Positions 8,218-16,944 of a DNA stretch of 44,362 nucleotides are shown here, piece after piece. The stretch's first letter is position 1. Every line of letters starts with the position of its first letter. This DNA is from a virus. A model generated the notes under the pieces. It had not been told where the DNA came from. It saw only the letters and a program-made list of their open reading frames with translations, and ran no database searches. The position numbers and the translations under genes were made by a program. The stretch is from IMG/VR virus record IMGVR_UViG_3300026130_000343, positions 1 through 44,362 of that record; one strand, given 5' to 3'.

Positions 8218-8805
8218 ATGAATAGAAAAACAATAACCAAAATACCAAATCTTAAGATAGATATCGAAGCAGCACAAAACTGGTATCAACGTTTAGAAAC
8301 AGAATTTCAAGATCAGAAATGGGTAGGTTTGGGCGGATGTGCTTGCGAAAATCCTTGGGCAGACGACAAAGGGTATGGCTGGGGGTTGCAAACTATCTAT
8401 AACGATGTTACTCAACCTTATCATGCATACGAAAATAACGAAGTCGGTGACTATACACTATACAAAAAAACAGGGTGTTGTGTAGACTGGGCAGCAAAAG
8501 CTATAGATGCATTTCCGACTGCTCACAGAAGTATTGTAGGTATTGCTCCTCCAGGTACCATTGTAACACCGCATACTGATCAGGAAAATAAAATTAAGAT
8601 ACACATTCCGATAATTGCCGACGACACCCATTGGTGGGCAACTAATGATGGATTGGATCATATGTATCCAGGAAATGCTTACATATTAGATGTTAAGCAA
8701 ATGCACGGAACTATGAACTGCGGTCACGTTACTAGAGCTCATGTTATTATTATTTGCGATACTGAGGAATTTGAAAACATTTACAACATGTCCGGTACTA
8801 TTTAA
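8218..8805 (+). CDS. Aspartyl/asparaginyl beta-hydroxylase-like oxygenase
   Basis: A 195-residue candidate 2-oxoglutarate/Fe(II) oxygenase. The triad is H119-x-D121 in TPHTDQENK with a distal His at H163 (QMHGTMN) or H170 (CGHVTR), and R173 could bind the co-substrate. The KIKIHIPII strand just after HTD is typical of the Asp/Asn beta-hydroxylase fold. A cysteine-rich N-terminal patch (GGCACENPW near 39-47) is unusual. AAGGAG precedes the ATG. It is the third gene of a three-gene plus-strand block (oxygenase, fibre domain, oxygenase), which abuts the next convergent gene without a spacer. Confidence 0.75.
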   Translation: MNRKTITKIPNLKIDIEAAQNWYQRLETEFQDQKWVGLGGCACENPWADDKGYGWGLQTIYNDVTQPYHAYENNEVGDYTLYKKTGCCVDWAAKAIDAFPTAHRSIVGIAPPGTIVTPHTDQENKIKIHIPIIADDTHWWATNDGLDHMYPGNAYILDVKQMHGTMNCGHVTRAHVIIICDTEEFENIYNMSGTI

Positions 8806-9357
8806 TTACCATCTAGGGTATTTGTTAAGCTCTTCGTAGAATCTATCCACGTTAAGTTTCCAAACAGTTTGAATTGCGCCGCGATATTCTATTTCACCGC
8901 AGTTTGTAACTTGTCCTGACTTCTCCATTGCAGGAAAATATATGTTATGTACTAAACGTTGAGATCCTGATTCAAGATTGTTAGAAGTTATATACAGGTT
9001 ATTATTTTTGCCTGCCCATTCTATGCAAGCAGGAATTAAAAACTGTCCAGTTGCATGTTGATGTGTTATGATTTGATTTCGAGTGCGTAAACTAGTTGTT
9101 TCAATTTCATCTGTAAGTATACAAGTTCGGGCAGCAATTCGATATGCTCGTTCTCCCATTTCAGGAAAACTATGTGCTGCAACACTGCCTACTGGCTTAT
9201 CTTTGTAATACAGTATCCAAGTGTTACTTTCTGTTTCATTGCGAAAACAGTCTTTAAGCCAAAAGCGACTAGAATTATTTTCGTATCCTTTCTCTTTTGC
9301 TTTATTATAAAATTCTTCTAAATCTAAATCATCAGTAAACGGAACTATCTTATACAT
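8806..9357 (-). CDS. GNAT-like acetyltransferase (tentative)
   Basis: A 183-residue protein. Residues 45-62 (TWILYYKDKPVGSVAAHS) look like strands 2-4 of a GNAT N-acetyltransferase. The later segment with IPACIEWAGKNNNLYITSN has the shape of the helix and strand after the acetyl-CoA site, but a clear pyrophosphate-binding loop (Q/RxxGxG/A) is not obvious. So it may be an inactive or divergent member. It overlaps the next minus-strand gene by 8 bases and ends base-to-base against the convergent oxygenase gene. Confidence 0.45.
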   Translation of the reverse strand: MYKIVPFTDDLDLEEFYNKAKEKGYENNSSRFWLKDCFRNETESNTWILYYKDKPVGSVAAHSFPEMGERAYRIAARTCILTDEIETTSLRTRNQIITHQHATGQFLIPACIEWAGKNNNLYITSNNLESGSQRLVHNIYFPAMEKSGQVTNCGEIEYRGAIQTVWKLNVDRFYEELNKYPRW

Positions 9358-10030
9358 TAAGTGCCTTCTCTATAAAATCTTCTGGATAATTAGTTCTAAA
9401 ACTATTCCAACATAGTTTGTCCATAAGTTCCCAAGGTTGGGGCTTATCCCATTCTATGCCTAGGTTTGCTAAATGTTTACGCATTTCGTCCTGACGTGTA
9501 CTGTAGATATGACTTTCAACTTCTGATATGCTAATACACGGTTCGGTTTCGTGATACGTAAAAAAATAATTAATACTCTTTAACCTACCATCTATTACAA
9601 AGTAACTAGAAGGATGCATACTATATTTGTGCAATCCTAAACTCTTGTGTGCTTTTATTATCTCAAGCATCTGATCTTGCCAGTCAGGTAACACCTTATT
9701 GTAATTTTCAGTTAAACACCCGGCTCTATTCCAAAAATCTTTACCGTCGATGTCTAAATATATTTTACATTGTTCAATATCTACCTCGAAGTTAGGCACA
9801 AGCTCTGGATAATGCGTGTTCATAACATTTAAGTATTTTACTTCTCTATGAAACTTTTCTTGCATTTTATCAGAGTCAACTACTTGATTTTGTCCAGCAT
9901 GATACATGCCATCATTATGATACCACTGAACAAATTTAGTCAACTCTTTATTTGTAAGACTTGTGTAGATTAAATTGTTTCGACATAATCCAACTCCGGG
10001 AATATTATTCCAGTAGTATTCGTAGTTCAT
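9350..10030 (-). CDS. Weak kinase-fold candidate, paralogous in layout to 15596-16273
   Basis: A 226-residue protein. The ATG at 10030 is preferred over an in-frame GTG at 10045 because AAGGAGA lies 6-8 bases before it. The region around MHPSSYFVIDGRLKSINYF (about 138-156) has the shape of the catalytic loop plus metal-binding strand of small kinase-like folds, though the usual Asp residues are replaced. The protein at 15596 has the same layout (YPHCFF then QIKMIDYY). Both sit in small minus-strand pairs next to modification enzymes. Function is unknown; a phosphotransferase or a nucleotide-binding pseudoenzyme is possible. Confidence 0.45.
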   Translation of the reverse strand: MNYEYYWNNIPGVGLCRNNLIYTSLTNKELTKFVQWYHNDGMYHAGQNQVVDSDKMQEKFHREVKYLNVMNTHYPELVPNFEVDIEQCKIYLDIDGKDFWNRAGCLTENYNKVLPDWQDQMLEIIKAHKSLGLHKYSMHPSSYFVIDGRLKSINYFFTYHETEPCISISEVESHIYSTRQDEMRKHLANLGIEWDKPQPWELMDKLCWNSFRTNYPEDFIEKALNV

Positions 10031-10047
10031 ATTGTCTCCTTGCACTG

Positions 10048-10077
10048 TTAGTTATCAATAAATACTCAGTTAACTAA
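10048..10077 (+). promoter_or_regulatory. Late-promoter-like element inside an inverted repeat
   Basis: AATAAATAC at 10057-10065 differs from TATAAATA in the first base. It is bracketed by TTAGTTA (10048-10054) and TAACTAA (10071-10077), a perfect 7-base inverted repeat. Predicted transcript start is about 10070, about 22 bases before the radical SAM gene at 10092. The repeat could be an operator or chance in AT-rich sequence. Confidence 0.45.
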
Positions 10078-10091
10078 TAAAGAGTGAAACT

Positions 10092-11153
10092 ATGAGAACT
10101 TATTTAAATACTTCTACTACCTCGTTATGTACAAAATGTTACAAACATGTATCTGCAAAAACCTTTATAGAAGATAATCAAGTTTACATAGAAAAGTCTT
10201 GTCCTGAGCACGGTTACGAAAAATACTTAGTAGAGCCGAATGCTGAGTTTTATGTTAACTATAACTATCCTAAACGAAATCTTCAAGAGTTTTTTGACGC
10301 AGTATGCTTAGACATTACAAATCGATGCAACTTAGCGTGTCCGCATTGCTATCAAATACCCGACAGTCTAAGCCAAGATACTAGCATCGAGAATATTATT
10401 AACGGAATAAAAAAATGGTCTAAACAACGTGCAATAGTACTAATGGGTGCAGAACCAACTGTGCGTAAAGATCTACCTGAATTGATAGAGGCAATTAACG
10501 AAGTTTCTATGCGTCCAGTAATGATACTAACAAACGGTGTTAATCTTTCTCGTATAGACTATGCTAGTCAGTTTACAAAATTTGACAATGTATATTTTAC
10601 ATTCGGTCTTAATCATCCTGATTACCAAGGACACACTGTAAGACATAAGCAAGAGCAAGGACTAGCAAACTGTCAAGCAATGGGGCTGCCTATAAAAAAT
10701 ATTAGCTACACACTTGAAGGATTTCATCAATTAGAGTATTGCTTAGACGAAATACAAAAGTTTAACAATGAAAAGAAATACTGTAATATGTATAGAATTA
10801 GAGTAGGTACAGATATAGGTAGATGTCCTGATCAAGATGCAATGTATATGAGCCAACTTGTTAAACATGCAAAGGAAATTGCAGACAACAATAATTGGTC
10901 ATTTGTTCCTAAGCCCGAACTTGGAATTAGGGCACACTACCCTGTTGAAATAAACGGTGTACTTATAAAATTAATACAATGGCCCGATGTACGCACATTA
11001 GACTTAGACGAAACACAGACAGAGTCCTGGGCCGATATGCTTCCGGGATATCCAGCAAGTCCATTAGTACACCAAGTTATTTTAAGAGACCAACTTGTTA
11101 ATAATAACACTCCATTATTAGATATAGTAGACGAAAAATATAGGATGCTGTAA
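10092..11153 (+). CDS. Radical SAM protein, COG1964/MJ0619-like, short form
   Basis: A 353-residue radical SAM enzyme. The N terminus has a zinc-ribbon-like cysteine set: C13 and C16 in LCTKCYK, and C37 in KSCPEHG. This is the signature start of the COG1964 group that includes MJ0619 and tetraether-type lipid enzymes. The radical SAM cluster is C79-x3-C83-x2-C86 in RCNLACPHCY, followed by a modified GGE motif, GAEPT. The usual C-terminal auxiliary cysteines of longer relatives are missing, so it may need a partner. Its stop overlaps the ATG of the next radical SAM gene (TAATG). Relatives act on lipids or pterin-like substrates; the substrate here is unknown. Confidence 0.8.
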   Translation: MRTYLNTSTTSLCTKCYKHVSAKTFIEDNQVYIEKSCPEHGYEKYLVEPNAEFYVNYNYPKRNLQEFFDAVCLDITNRCNLACPHCYQIPDSLSQDTSIENIINGIKKWSKQRAIVLMGAEPTVRKDLPELIEAINEVSMRPVMILTNGVNLSRIDYASQFTKFDNVYFTFGLNHPDYQGHTVRHKQEQGLANCQAMGLPIKNISYTLEGFHQLEYCLDEIQKFNNEKKYCNMYRIRVGTDIGRCPDQDAMYMSQLVKHAKEIADNNNWSFVPKPELGIRAHYPVEINGVLIKLIQWPDVRTLDLDETQTESWADMLPGYPASPLVHQVILRDQLVNNNTPLLDIVDEKYRML

Positions 11154-12646
11154 TGTTCCATGGACTAATGTTTAGTTTCAGAAAAGAACGTGTTGAACGA
11201 GGAACCGGAGCTCACAGGATTGCATCGTTTCTTCGCGAAGAAGGTTGGGATGTTGAAGTTGTAGACTTTTGCAACGAATGGACATTAGAAGAGCTACAAG
11301 AGCTTGTTAGAAGTCGAGTAACGTCGGAAACTAAATTTTTTGGCTTTAGTAGTTTCATTAACTGGTGGCCTCTTCATGCTAATCTGTTTACTGCATGGCT
11401 CAAAGAAACATATCCAGATATAGTAACAATACTCGGCGGGCACGGAGCACTAATAACAGATTCTCACAATATCGATTATTATATCGATAGTTTTGGCGAA
11501 GTTGCAATGTTAGAATTGTGTAAGCACTTGTTCGGGAATGTTATATTCAATGATAAATTAAAGTTTGAAGATGTTAAAGGAAAGCGTGTTATTAAAGCAC
11601 TACACGCATTTCCAGCATGGAACTTGCCAACTTATAGAAATAAGCACGAAGTAAGAGATTTCCTACAACCATACGAAATGTTAGTTATTGAATCAAGCAG
11701 AGGTTGTAAATTTAAATGTGCATTTTGTAACTTTCCTGTACTAGGAGTAAAAGAAGATACTAGTAGAAGCGCAGAAGATTTAGAACAAGAATTAAAATAT
11801 AACTATGACACGTGGGGTATAAAAAACTATACCTTTGCAGACGAAACATTCAATGACAGAATTGAAAAGTTTACCAAATATGGTCCTATGATTCAAAAGT
11901 TAGATTTTGATCCGTGGTTCATGGCGTTTATGAGAGGTGATCTTCTCATACATCAAAAACCGTACTGGGACGAGATTAAAGCAATGGGCCTTGGCGGGCA
12001 CTTTTACGGTGTTGAAACTTTTAATCACGAAGCAGGGAAGATCATAGGTAAAGGTATGAATCCCGATAAAATGAAAGAAGGTTTATTAGAGTTTAAAAAC
12101 TTTTTAGAACCTGAAGGTATATATAGCGGATGTATCAGTTTAATTTGTGGGTTACCGAAAGAAACTCCTGAAACATATTTAGCTAGTATACAGTGGCTAG
12201 TTGATAATTGGGCTCCGCAAAGTATTGCAACATGGTACTTAGATCTTCCAGATATTGATGACCCTCACAGTAATCTAAGTGCATTTTCAACAAATCTTAC
12301 AAAATACGGTTTGCGAAGAACAAAAGTTGTAGAAGAAAAAGGAGACAGAGGACATCATCACTTTTACCCAGGCGTAAAGATGTCTCATGTATGGGAACAC
12401 GACAACATGACACAATATCAAGCTATGGACTTAGTTAGTGATGTTTTTAAGAAATATTGGAGTGATGAGAAACATATATTTGCTCCGTCAGGTTTTTCTG
12501 CAACAACAGGACTTGTACAATATCAAACTAACGATATTAAAATTCCGTTAGCACCCCAAAAATGGTATAATGATGGTCACGAAAATGTAAATAAATTTAT
12601 AAACGATTATAAAACAAAAAAGTTGAATTGGAAGAAAAATGATTAA
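11153..12646 (+). CDS. B12-domain-type radical SAM protein
   Basis: A 497-residue protein with the layout of cobalamin-dependent radical SAM enzymes. The N-terminal half has Rossmann-like alternation (AHRIASFLREEGWDVEVVD, then ILGGHGAL near residues 94-100). The core follows with C185-x3-C189-x2-C192 in SRGCKFKCAFCNFP. The classical DxHxxG cobalamin ligand is not apparent, so B12 may be bound without the lower His or lost. Members methylate unactivated carbon or phosphorus, or rearrange rings. It is coupled to the COG1964-like gene upstream (1-base overlap) and overlaps the oxygenase downstream by 8 bases, forming a tight run with three oxygenases. Confidence 0.8.
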   Translation: MFHGLMFSFRKERVERGTGAHRIASFLREEGWDVEVVDFCNEWTLEELQELVRSRVTSETKFFGFSSFINWWPLHANLFTAWLKETYPDIVTILGGHGALITDSHNIDYYIDSFGEVAMLELCKHLFGNVIFNDKLKFEDVKGKRVIKALHAFPAWNLPTYRNKHEVRDFLQPYEMLVIESSRGCKFKCAFCNFPVLGVKEDTSRSAEDLEQELKYNYDTWGIKNYTFADETFNDRIEKFTKYGPMIQKLDFDPWFMAFMRGDLLIHQKPYWDEIKAMGLGGHFYGVETFNHEAGKIIGKGMNPDKMKEGLLEFKNFLEPEGIYSGCISLICGLPKETPETYLASIQWLVDNWAPQSIATWYLDLPDIDDPHSNLSAFSTNLTKYGLRRTKVVEEKGDRGHHHFYPGVKMSHVWEHDNMTQYQAMDLVSDVFKKYWSDEKHIFAPSGFSATTGLVQYQTNDIKIPLAPQKWYNDGHENVNKFINDYKTKKLNWKKND

Positions 12647-13445
12647 AGGTATTAATAACTCACCGTATATAGACTTAGAGCCTTATTTAGATATGTCTGG
12701 ATTTGATGCGTTACAACCTGAGATATATAAAGGGTTTGCTCTAGCAAGAGAGTATGCTAAGGAAGGGACCTGGATGGAGCCTGGATTTACATTCGACGAC
12801 ATGAGTTATAAAGTAAATTGGACTCCGATATATGCTGCAATGCAGCAGTTTATGTCTTTGCCAGACAATGATCCTATTAAGGTAGAAGGTATGAAACTTT
12901 GGCCTACTGACTTTAAAGACTATAAGCAAAGAAATTTATTTACACGCTATCTTAAAATGGCAATGGGAGCATACGATCCTTACATTTACTACTTTCTATG
13001 GGAAGAAGGAGACTGGGACGACCGCCCAGGAGAGCGGCAACTTACAGAAGAAGCAGCACACTTTCCGGGAGTAGTAAACTGGGTTCTAAAATTAAAAGAA
13101 CAGAATATTTTTGAACATATCGGCCGTGTTATTTTTTTCCACTGCGAACACGACGGTTTACCGTTTGAACACAGAGATTTAGATGCAAAGAATGGTATGA
13201 ACGTTGCTATGCCGCATCGCAATGAATTCATACATGTACGTCCAGATACACGTAATCAATTTTATCTGTGGGATCCAGAAAAGAAAATGAAGTATGGATT
13301 AAATACTAGAGCTGCTTGGTGGAATGATCAAGATTGGCACGGTGGTAATCGTGTTATGGCACAAACATACGGATTACGTATTGATGGAAAGTTTACAGAA
13401 GAATTCCGTAAAACATTAGGTGTTGATCACTTGGAGTTTTATTAA
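12639..13445 (+). CDS. Candidate 2-oxoglutarate/Fe(II) oxygenase (268 aa)
   Basis: No family name is certain. The core reads as an Fe(II)/2-oxoglutarate fold: H178-x-D180 in PFEHRDLD, a distal His at H234 in QDWHGGNR, and R247 in TYGLRIDG. The spacing from HxD to distal His is about 56 residues, which is normal. The N-terminal 110 residues are an additional alpha-helical part rich in aromatic residues. It overlaps the B12-type radical SAM gene by 8 bases and shares its stop region with the next oxygenase gene (TAATG). Confidence 0.65.
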   Translation: MIKGINNSPYIDLEPYLDMSGFDALQPEIYKGFALAREYAKEGTWMEPGFTFDDMSYKVNWTPIYAAMQQFMSLPDNDPIKVEGMKLWPTDFKDYKQRNLFTRYLKMAMGAYDPYIYYFLWEEGDWDDRPGERQLTEEAAHFPGVVNWVLKLKEQNIFEHIGRVIFFHCEHDGLPFEHRDLDAKNGMNVAMPHRNEFIHVRPDTRNQFYLWDPEKKMKYGLNTRAAWWNDQDWHGGNRVMAQTYGLRIDGKFTEEFRKTLGVDHLEFY

Positions 13446-13948
13446 TGCAATGTATAGGAAACTATAAAGACTGGATTAATCCAGCATGGATAACTTATAT
13501 GGAAAATAATACAGGTTATTCTCATCCAAGATTAGACCCTTCAGAATACGGTTCTAAAAACCAAGATACTTTAGACAAAGTTAAAAGATACGGTAAAGAT
13601 GCGTTGTGGCATAATTTTGAACCAGATAATTTTCCGTTTGATGTCGAAATACCTGTAAAGTCTAATGGTAGAACAGATTGGTGGTTTGTAAAAATGCTTA
13701 CTGGTGATCTAATTCCTTTCCATAGCGATCATCCTCCTCGAGACGGGTGCGAAGGCAAAAAGACTAGACGATTTTGGATGCCGTTACAAGACTACGTAGA
13801 AGGTCATGTTTTTATTGTTTGTGGCGAGTTAATTAAAGATTACCGTGCCGGCGACTTATTTGAATATGACCCGGACGGAAGGCACGGCGGATTTAATATA
13901 AACACAGATATACCTAGGTATACACTTAACTTTGCGATATACGAATAA
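13445..13948 (+). CDS. 2-oxoglutarate/Fe(II) oxygenase (167 aa)
   Basis: A compact oxygenase candidate. It has H93-x-D95 in PFHSDHPP, the helix-strand segment LQDYVEGHVFIV, the AGDLFEYDPDGRHGG turn with distal His H147, and R158 in IPRYTLNF. The same order of blocks (QDY, GH.F, Y.AGD, H, RYTL) is present in the next gene, so the two arose by tandem duplication. The ATG overlaps the preceding stop by one base and GGAG lies about 10 bases upstream. Confidence 0.7.
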   Translation: MQCIGNYKDWINPAWITYMENNTGYSHPRLDPSEYGSKNQDTLDKVKRYGKDALWHNFEPDNFPFDVEIPVKSNGRTDWWFVKMLTGDLIPFHSDHPPRDGCEGKKTRRFWMPLQDYVEGHVFIVCGELIKDYRAGDLFEYDPDGRHGGFNINTDIPRYTLNFAIYE

Positions 13949-14472
13949 TGTTTAATTTTGTTACTAATATAAAAGAATGGATTACTCCGGAATTATTAAA
14001 TCACTTAGAGACTTGTACAGGTGATACAGTACCAGTATGGCAGCCAGATAGATGGACGGGTCACCCTACACTTGATGAGTTTAGAGAAAAAGCAAGGCCA
14101 TTTTTTGAAAATAATACACCTTACTTTCAACAGTTTAATGCTAATAGTAAAGACATGCAGGATTTTCCTTTAGAAATTCCTAAATTCCCAAAAACACGAA
14201 AAAACATGCATTGGTGGTTTATTAAATTGTTGCCAGGACAAATGCAGACAATGCATATTGATCCCCACCTTGTAGAAGTTAAAAATCCTGTACGTTATTC
14301 TGTGTTTTTACAAGACTATATACCTGGACATATTTTTATGTTTGACGATTTCATGGCAACTAATTATAAAGCAGGGGACGTTTTTGAGTGGAACGATCCT
14401 GAATGTATACATGCTGCTGTTAATGTTAGTTACGATATTAGATATACTCTGCAAGTAACATTCCATGACTAA
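13948..14472 (+). CDS. 2-oxoglutarate/Fe(II) oxygenase (174 aa), tandem paralogue
   Basis: A 174-residue paralogue of the upstream oxygenase. It has H103-x-D105 in TMHIDPH, LQDYIPGHIFMF, a YKAGDVFEW turn, distal His H155 in CIHAAVN, and R165 in DIRYTLQV. Overall identity to its neighbour looks low, which suggests different substrates. It is coupled at both ends: a TAATG junction upstream and an 8-base overlap downstream with an SDR-like gene. Confidence 0.7.
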   Translation: MFNFVTNIKEWITPELLNHLETCTGDTVPVWQPDRWTGHPTLDEFREKARPFFENNTPYFQQFNANSKDMQDFPLEIPKFPKTRKNMHWWFIKLLPGQMQTMHIDPHLVEVKNPVRYSVFLQDYIPGHIFMFDDFMATNYKAGDVFEWNDPECIHAAVNVSYDIRYTLQVTFHD

Positions 14473-15028
14473 GATAATCTGTATCGGACGCCCCGGTCAC
14501 GGTGGCATTGCAGCTAGCTTGAAAAAATATTATCCTGATACGTGTTTTGTAAGTAAAAGCACTGGTCAAGACTTATTGATTAACGATCATTATAATCATT
14601 TTATAAACAATGTTAAAGATTATAACGTGTTTATTAACCATTCACAAATAGCAATAGGTATGCAAGAACAACTTCTTAAAGATGTTTATAAAACATGGAC
14701 AGAAAACAAAGTTCACGGACACATTATCAGTATAGGTAGTATTATAGAATTTGACGAGTGGTCTTGGTTAGACGAAGCAACGGCTAAAGAGAAACTTAAT
14801 ATTAGGAATACTAGTCTCAGCTTAAACTCCGAACTAATTAAAACTACACATTTAATAACAAGCGGATTTAATCGCTACGGCCCTGAAGATGATGTTAAAA
14901 TAGATCCTGATAAAATTGTAGAAACTATTAAATTTATATTAGAAGCAGATGTTGACATACCTCTAATATACGTAGAACATACAAACGATGCTAGGTTAAA
15001 CAAATGGAGAAATATTAAATCTTCTTAG
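14465..15028 (+). CDS. Short SDR-like NAD(P)-binding protein
   Basis: A 187-residue protein with a glycine-rich N-terminal loop (GRPGHGGIAASLKKYYPD) like the TGxxxGIG nucleotide-binding loop of short-chain dehydrogenases. It also has a VFINHSQI segment corresponding to the NNAG position, and an IISIGSI strand. The usual YxxxK catalytic pair is not clear, and the protein is about 60 residues shorter than typical members. It may act as a small reductase or as a degenerate binding protein. It is the last gene of the 10092-15028 run and overlaps the convergent oxygenase gene by 14 bases. Confidence 0.55.
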   Translation: MTKIICIGRPGHGGIAASLKKYYPDTCFVSKSTGQDLLINDHYNHFINNVKDYNVFINHSQIAIGMQEQLLKDVYKTWTENKVHGHIISIGSIIEFDEWSWLDEATAKEKLNIRNTSLSLNSELIKTTHLITSGFNRYGPEDDVKIDPDKIVETIKFILEADVDIPLIYVEHTNDARLNKWRNIKSS

Positions 15029-15560
15029 CTTTTAGATGATACATATATTTCGGTGTTAGTCCTGCATTAACGCCAATGTGGTATTCGTTAAATCTTTCCC
15101 AAAATATTCCGTCGCCTTCTTTCATATTATAAAAACAATCTTCTTTTCCTAATATAAAGATATGCCCTGGTTCGCAGTCTTTTATAAAGATACTAAGCCT
15201 TAGAGGGTTATCATAATCCTCTGGATCATCCTCAACGTCCCAGTGCCACGGTGCACTGTATCCTGGATCAATTCTACTAATCCATGAACGTCTATATCTG
15301 ATGCCAAAATGCTTACATAAAAGTTTATCTATTTCAGTAGTATAGTGAACTTCAGGATAAAAGTTAATCCATTTGATGTGAGAGTCTGGGTAGTTTGCTT
15401 CGGTCCAAGATTTTTTTATTTCGCTGTACGCAGGAACTTCCATTCTCCATATACTAGGATCAGGAGTAATCGGTACGCCTTCTTGACCTTCAAGACTATC
15501 GACTAATTCTTTCCAGTTATATTCAAACTTAAATATTTTACAATTAGTGTACTCTCTCAT
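15015..15560 (-). CDS. 2-oxoglutarate/Fe(II) oxygenase (181 aa)
   Basis: The triad is H106-x-D108 in PWHWDVEDD, with distal His H161 in NEYHIGVN. The strand PLRLSIFIKDCEPGHIFIL between them matches the LQDY/GH.F blocks of the two tandem oxygenases on the other strand, so it belongs to the same family. The position of the co-substrate basic residue is taken by Lys (K171) rather than Arg, if the alignment is right. The weak ribosome site leaves the exact start open. It is convergent with the SDR-like gene. Confidence 0.7.
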   Translation of the reverse strand: MREYTNCKIFKFEYNWKELVDSLEGQEGVPITPDPSIWRMEVPAYSEIKKSWTEANYPDSHIKWINFYPEVHYTTEIDKLLCKHFGIRYRRSWISRIDPGYSAPWHWDVEDDPEDYDNPLRLSIFIKDCEPGHIFILGKEDCFYNMKEGDGIFWERFNEYHIGVNAGLTPKYMYHLKAKKI

Positions 15561-15595
15561 CTTATCTTAAATCCTATTTCCTATTACACGGAGAT

Positions 15596-16273
15596 TTATT
15601 TAAATATCCTATCATAAAACTCAGGCAACGGATCACCCGGCCATTTAATCCAAGTTTTTAAAGAATTTTTGAAATGGTTTCCCATTTCATAATAATCACC
15701 GTCTTTTACTTCTGAAAATCTGTGCTCAGAATCTACGCCTATTATAGGTTCTATTAGATTTTTGTGTATACGAGTATCATTTTTAGGTATCGTTGCATAA
15801 TAGTCAATCATTTTTATTTGTCCGTCATTAGTATAAAAGAAACAATGCGGATATATTGATGCTTTATAATAACCGCTATCATTTAAATCTTTTAAAACAT
15901 TAAACAGATCGACTTTCCAATTAGGAAATTCCTCATCTAGTGATCTACCTTCTTCATATATTGGCCAGTTTAAACTTTCTTTGTTAAACTCAATTAATAG
16001 TTTTCTATTTTCAAAATCTACATCATATAATGTCGGGCACCACGGCTTTCCTTGGAATAGTTTTATAAAGTTAAGTTCTCTGTCAAAAAAGAAGTTCATT
16101 AACTCTTCCGACCTAGGAACACAACTACCATCCATATATTCCGTATCTGTCAAGTAATGCATACACATCTTGTCATGTTCGGGACTAATTGTTGGAGTAT
16201 ACAACACATTTGTCGAACAAGGATATCCATTAGTAAGTTTCTTTATATACTCCCAACCTGTATTATCAATCAT
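15596..16273 (-). CDS. Weak kinase-fold candidate (225 aa)
   Basis: A 225-residue protein similar in plan to the one at 9350-10030. A cluster with YYKASIYPHCFFYTNDGQIKMI lies at about 136-156 (first residues YYKASIYPH, then GQIKMIDYY). This is like a degenerate catalytic loop (HxDxxxxN replaced by YPHCFF) followed by the metal-binding D of an IDY triplet. It overlaps the adjacent oxygenase gene by 8 bases, so the pair is co-translated. It could be a phosphotransferase lost for catalysis, or an unrelated alpha/beta fold. Confidence 0.45.
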   Translation of the reverse strand: MIDNTGWEYIKKLTNGYPCSTNVLYTPTISPEHDKMCMHYLTDTEYMDGSCVPRSEELMNFFFDRELNFIKLFQGKPWCPTLYDVDFENRKLLIEFNKESLNWPIYEEGRSLDEEFPNWKVDLFNVLKDLNDSGYYKASIYPHCFFYTNDGQIKMIDYYATIPKNDTRIHKNLIEPIIGVDSEHRFSEVKDGDYYEMGNHFKNSLKTWIKWPGDPLPEFYDRIFK

Positions 16274-16940
16274 TAATTTTAACTCCGAAGTTATTGGTAG
16301 CTAATGCTATTAATCTGTCTATGTACTCAGGAGCAATGTCCATAGTTACTATAGCATCTGTATAAGTAAAATTATTAATTGCATTTTCTTTATTAGCAGC
16401 ATTTAAAAACGCACTAATACTGTTATCAAACTCATATCTAGCATCTTCTAAATCAGGAATTTTAGAAGTAATTTCTATACTAACTAAATCTTGTCTATTG
16501 CTTCTTGTAAGTAATTTTCTTGCTACTAATTGCACCCGAGGTCTATTGCCAAAATTTACTGCTGTATGCCTTAAGCTAGCGTCCATATAATACCAAGTGT
16601 AATCAGTTTCTAACTTAAACATTTGTTCGTTGTCTAAGTCAATAAGATATCCGCATTTAGAATTAATATTCAAGTGCCAACGATCGTCAATGTCGCTATG
16701 GCTAGAATAAGAATCTGTTTGGTTTAAGACAATAATTCTTGCTTCCCCAACAGTATACGGTAATGTGTTTAGTATGTTTTCCCAAACAGACCCTTTATAC
16801 TCTTCTTTAATGTTCCAAGGATCGTAAAAAAAGTTACCAGTTGGTGTATTTAATGTTTGTCTGAAACTATCAAGAGATACCTGTTCTCTTGCAGTGTCAA
16901 TTAAACTTTTAGGCACTGTATAACCGGTCTTAGTAATCAT
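16266..16940 (-). CDS. Aspartyl/asparaginyl beta-hydroxylase-like oxygenase
   Basis: A 224-residue oxygenase with H81-x-D83 in SSHSDIDDRW, the central strand GYLIDLD, distal His H125 in RHTAVNFG, and R135 just after NRPRVQLVARK. The spacing fits the Asp/Asn beta-hydroxylase family. No ribosome site is seen before the ATG. A TAAATAC element (minus strand) puts the predicted transcript start on the ATG itself, so the message may be leaderless. It is divergent from the PP-loop gene with a 40-base gap. Confidence 0.7.
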   Translation of the reverse strand: MITKTGYTVPKSLIDTAREQVSLDSFRQTLNTPTGNFFYDPWNIKEEYKGSVWENILNTLPYTVGEARIIVLNQTDSYSSHSDIDDRWHLNINSKCGYLIDLDNEQMFKLETDYTWYYMDASLRHTAVNFGNRPRVQLVARKLLTRSNRQDLVSIEITSKIPDLEDARYEFDNSISAFLNAANKENAINNFTYTDAIVTMDIAPEYIDRLIALATNNFGVKIND

Positions 16941-16944
16941 AAAT

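Noticed and set aside
9350-10045. A GTG start at 10045 for the minus-strand gene.
   Set aside because: The ATG at 10030 has a well-placed AAGGAGA site, which would be inside the coding part if the GTG were used.
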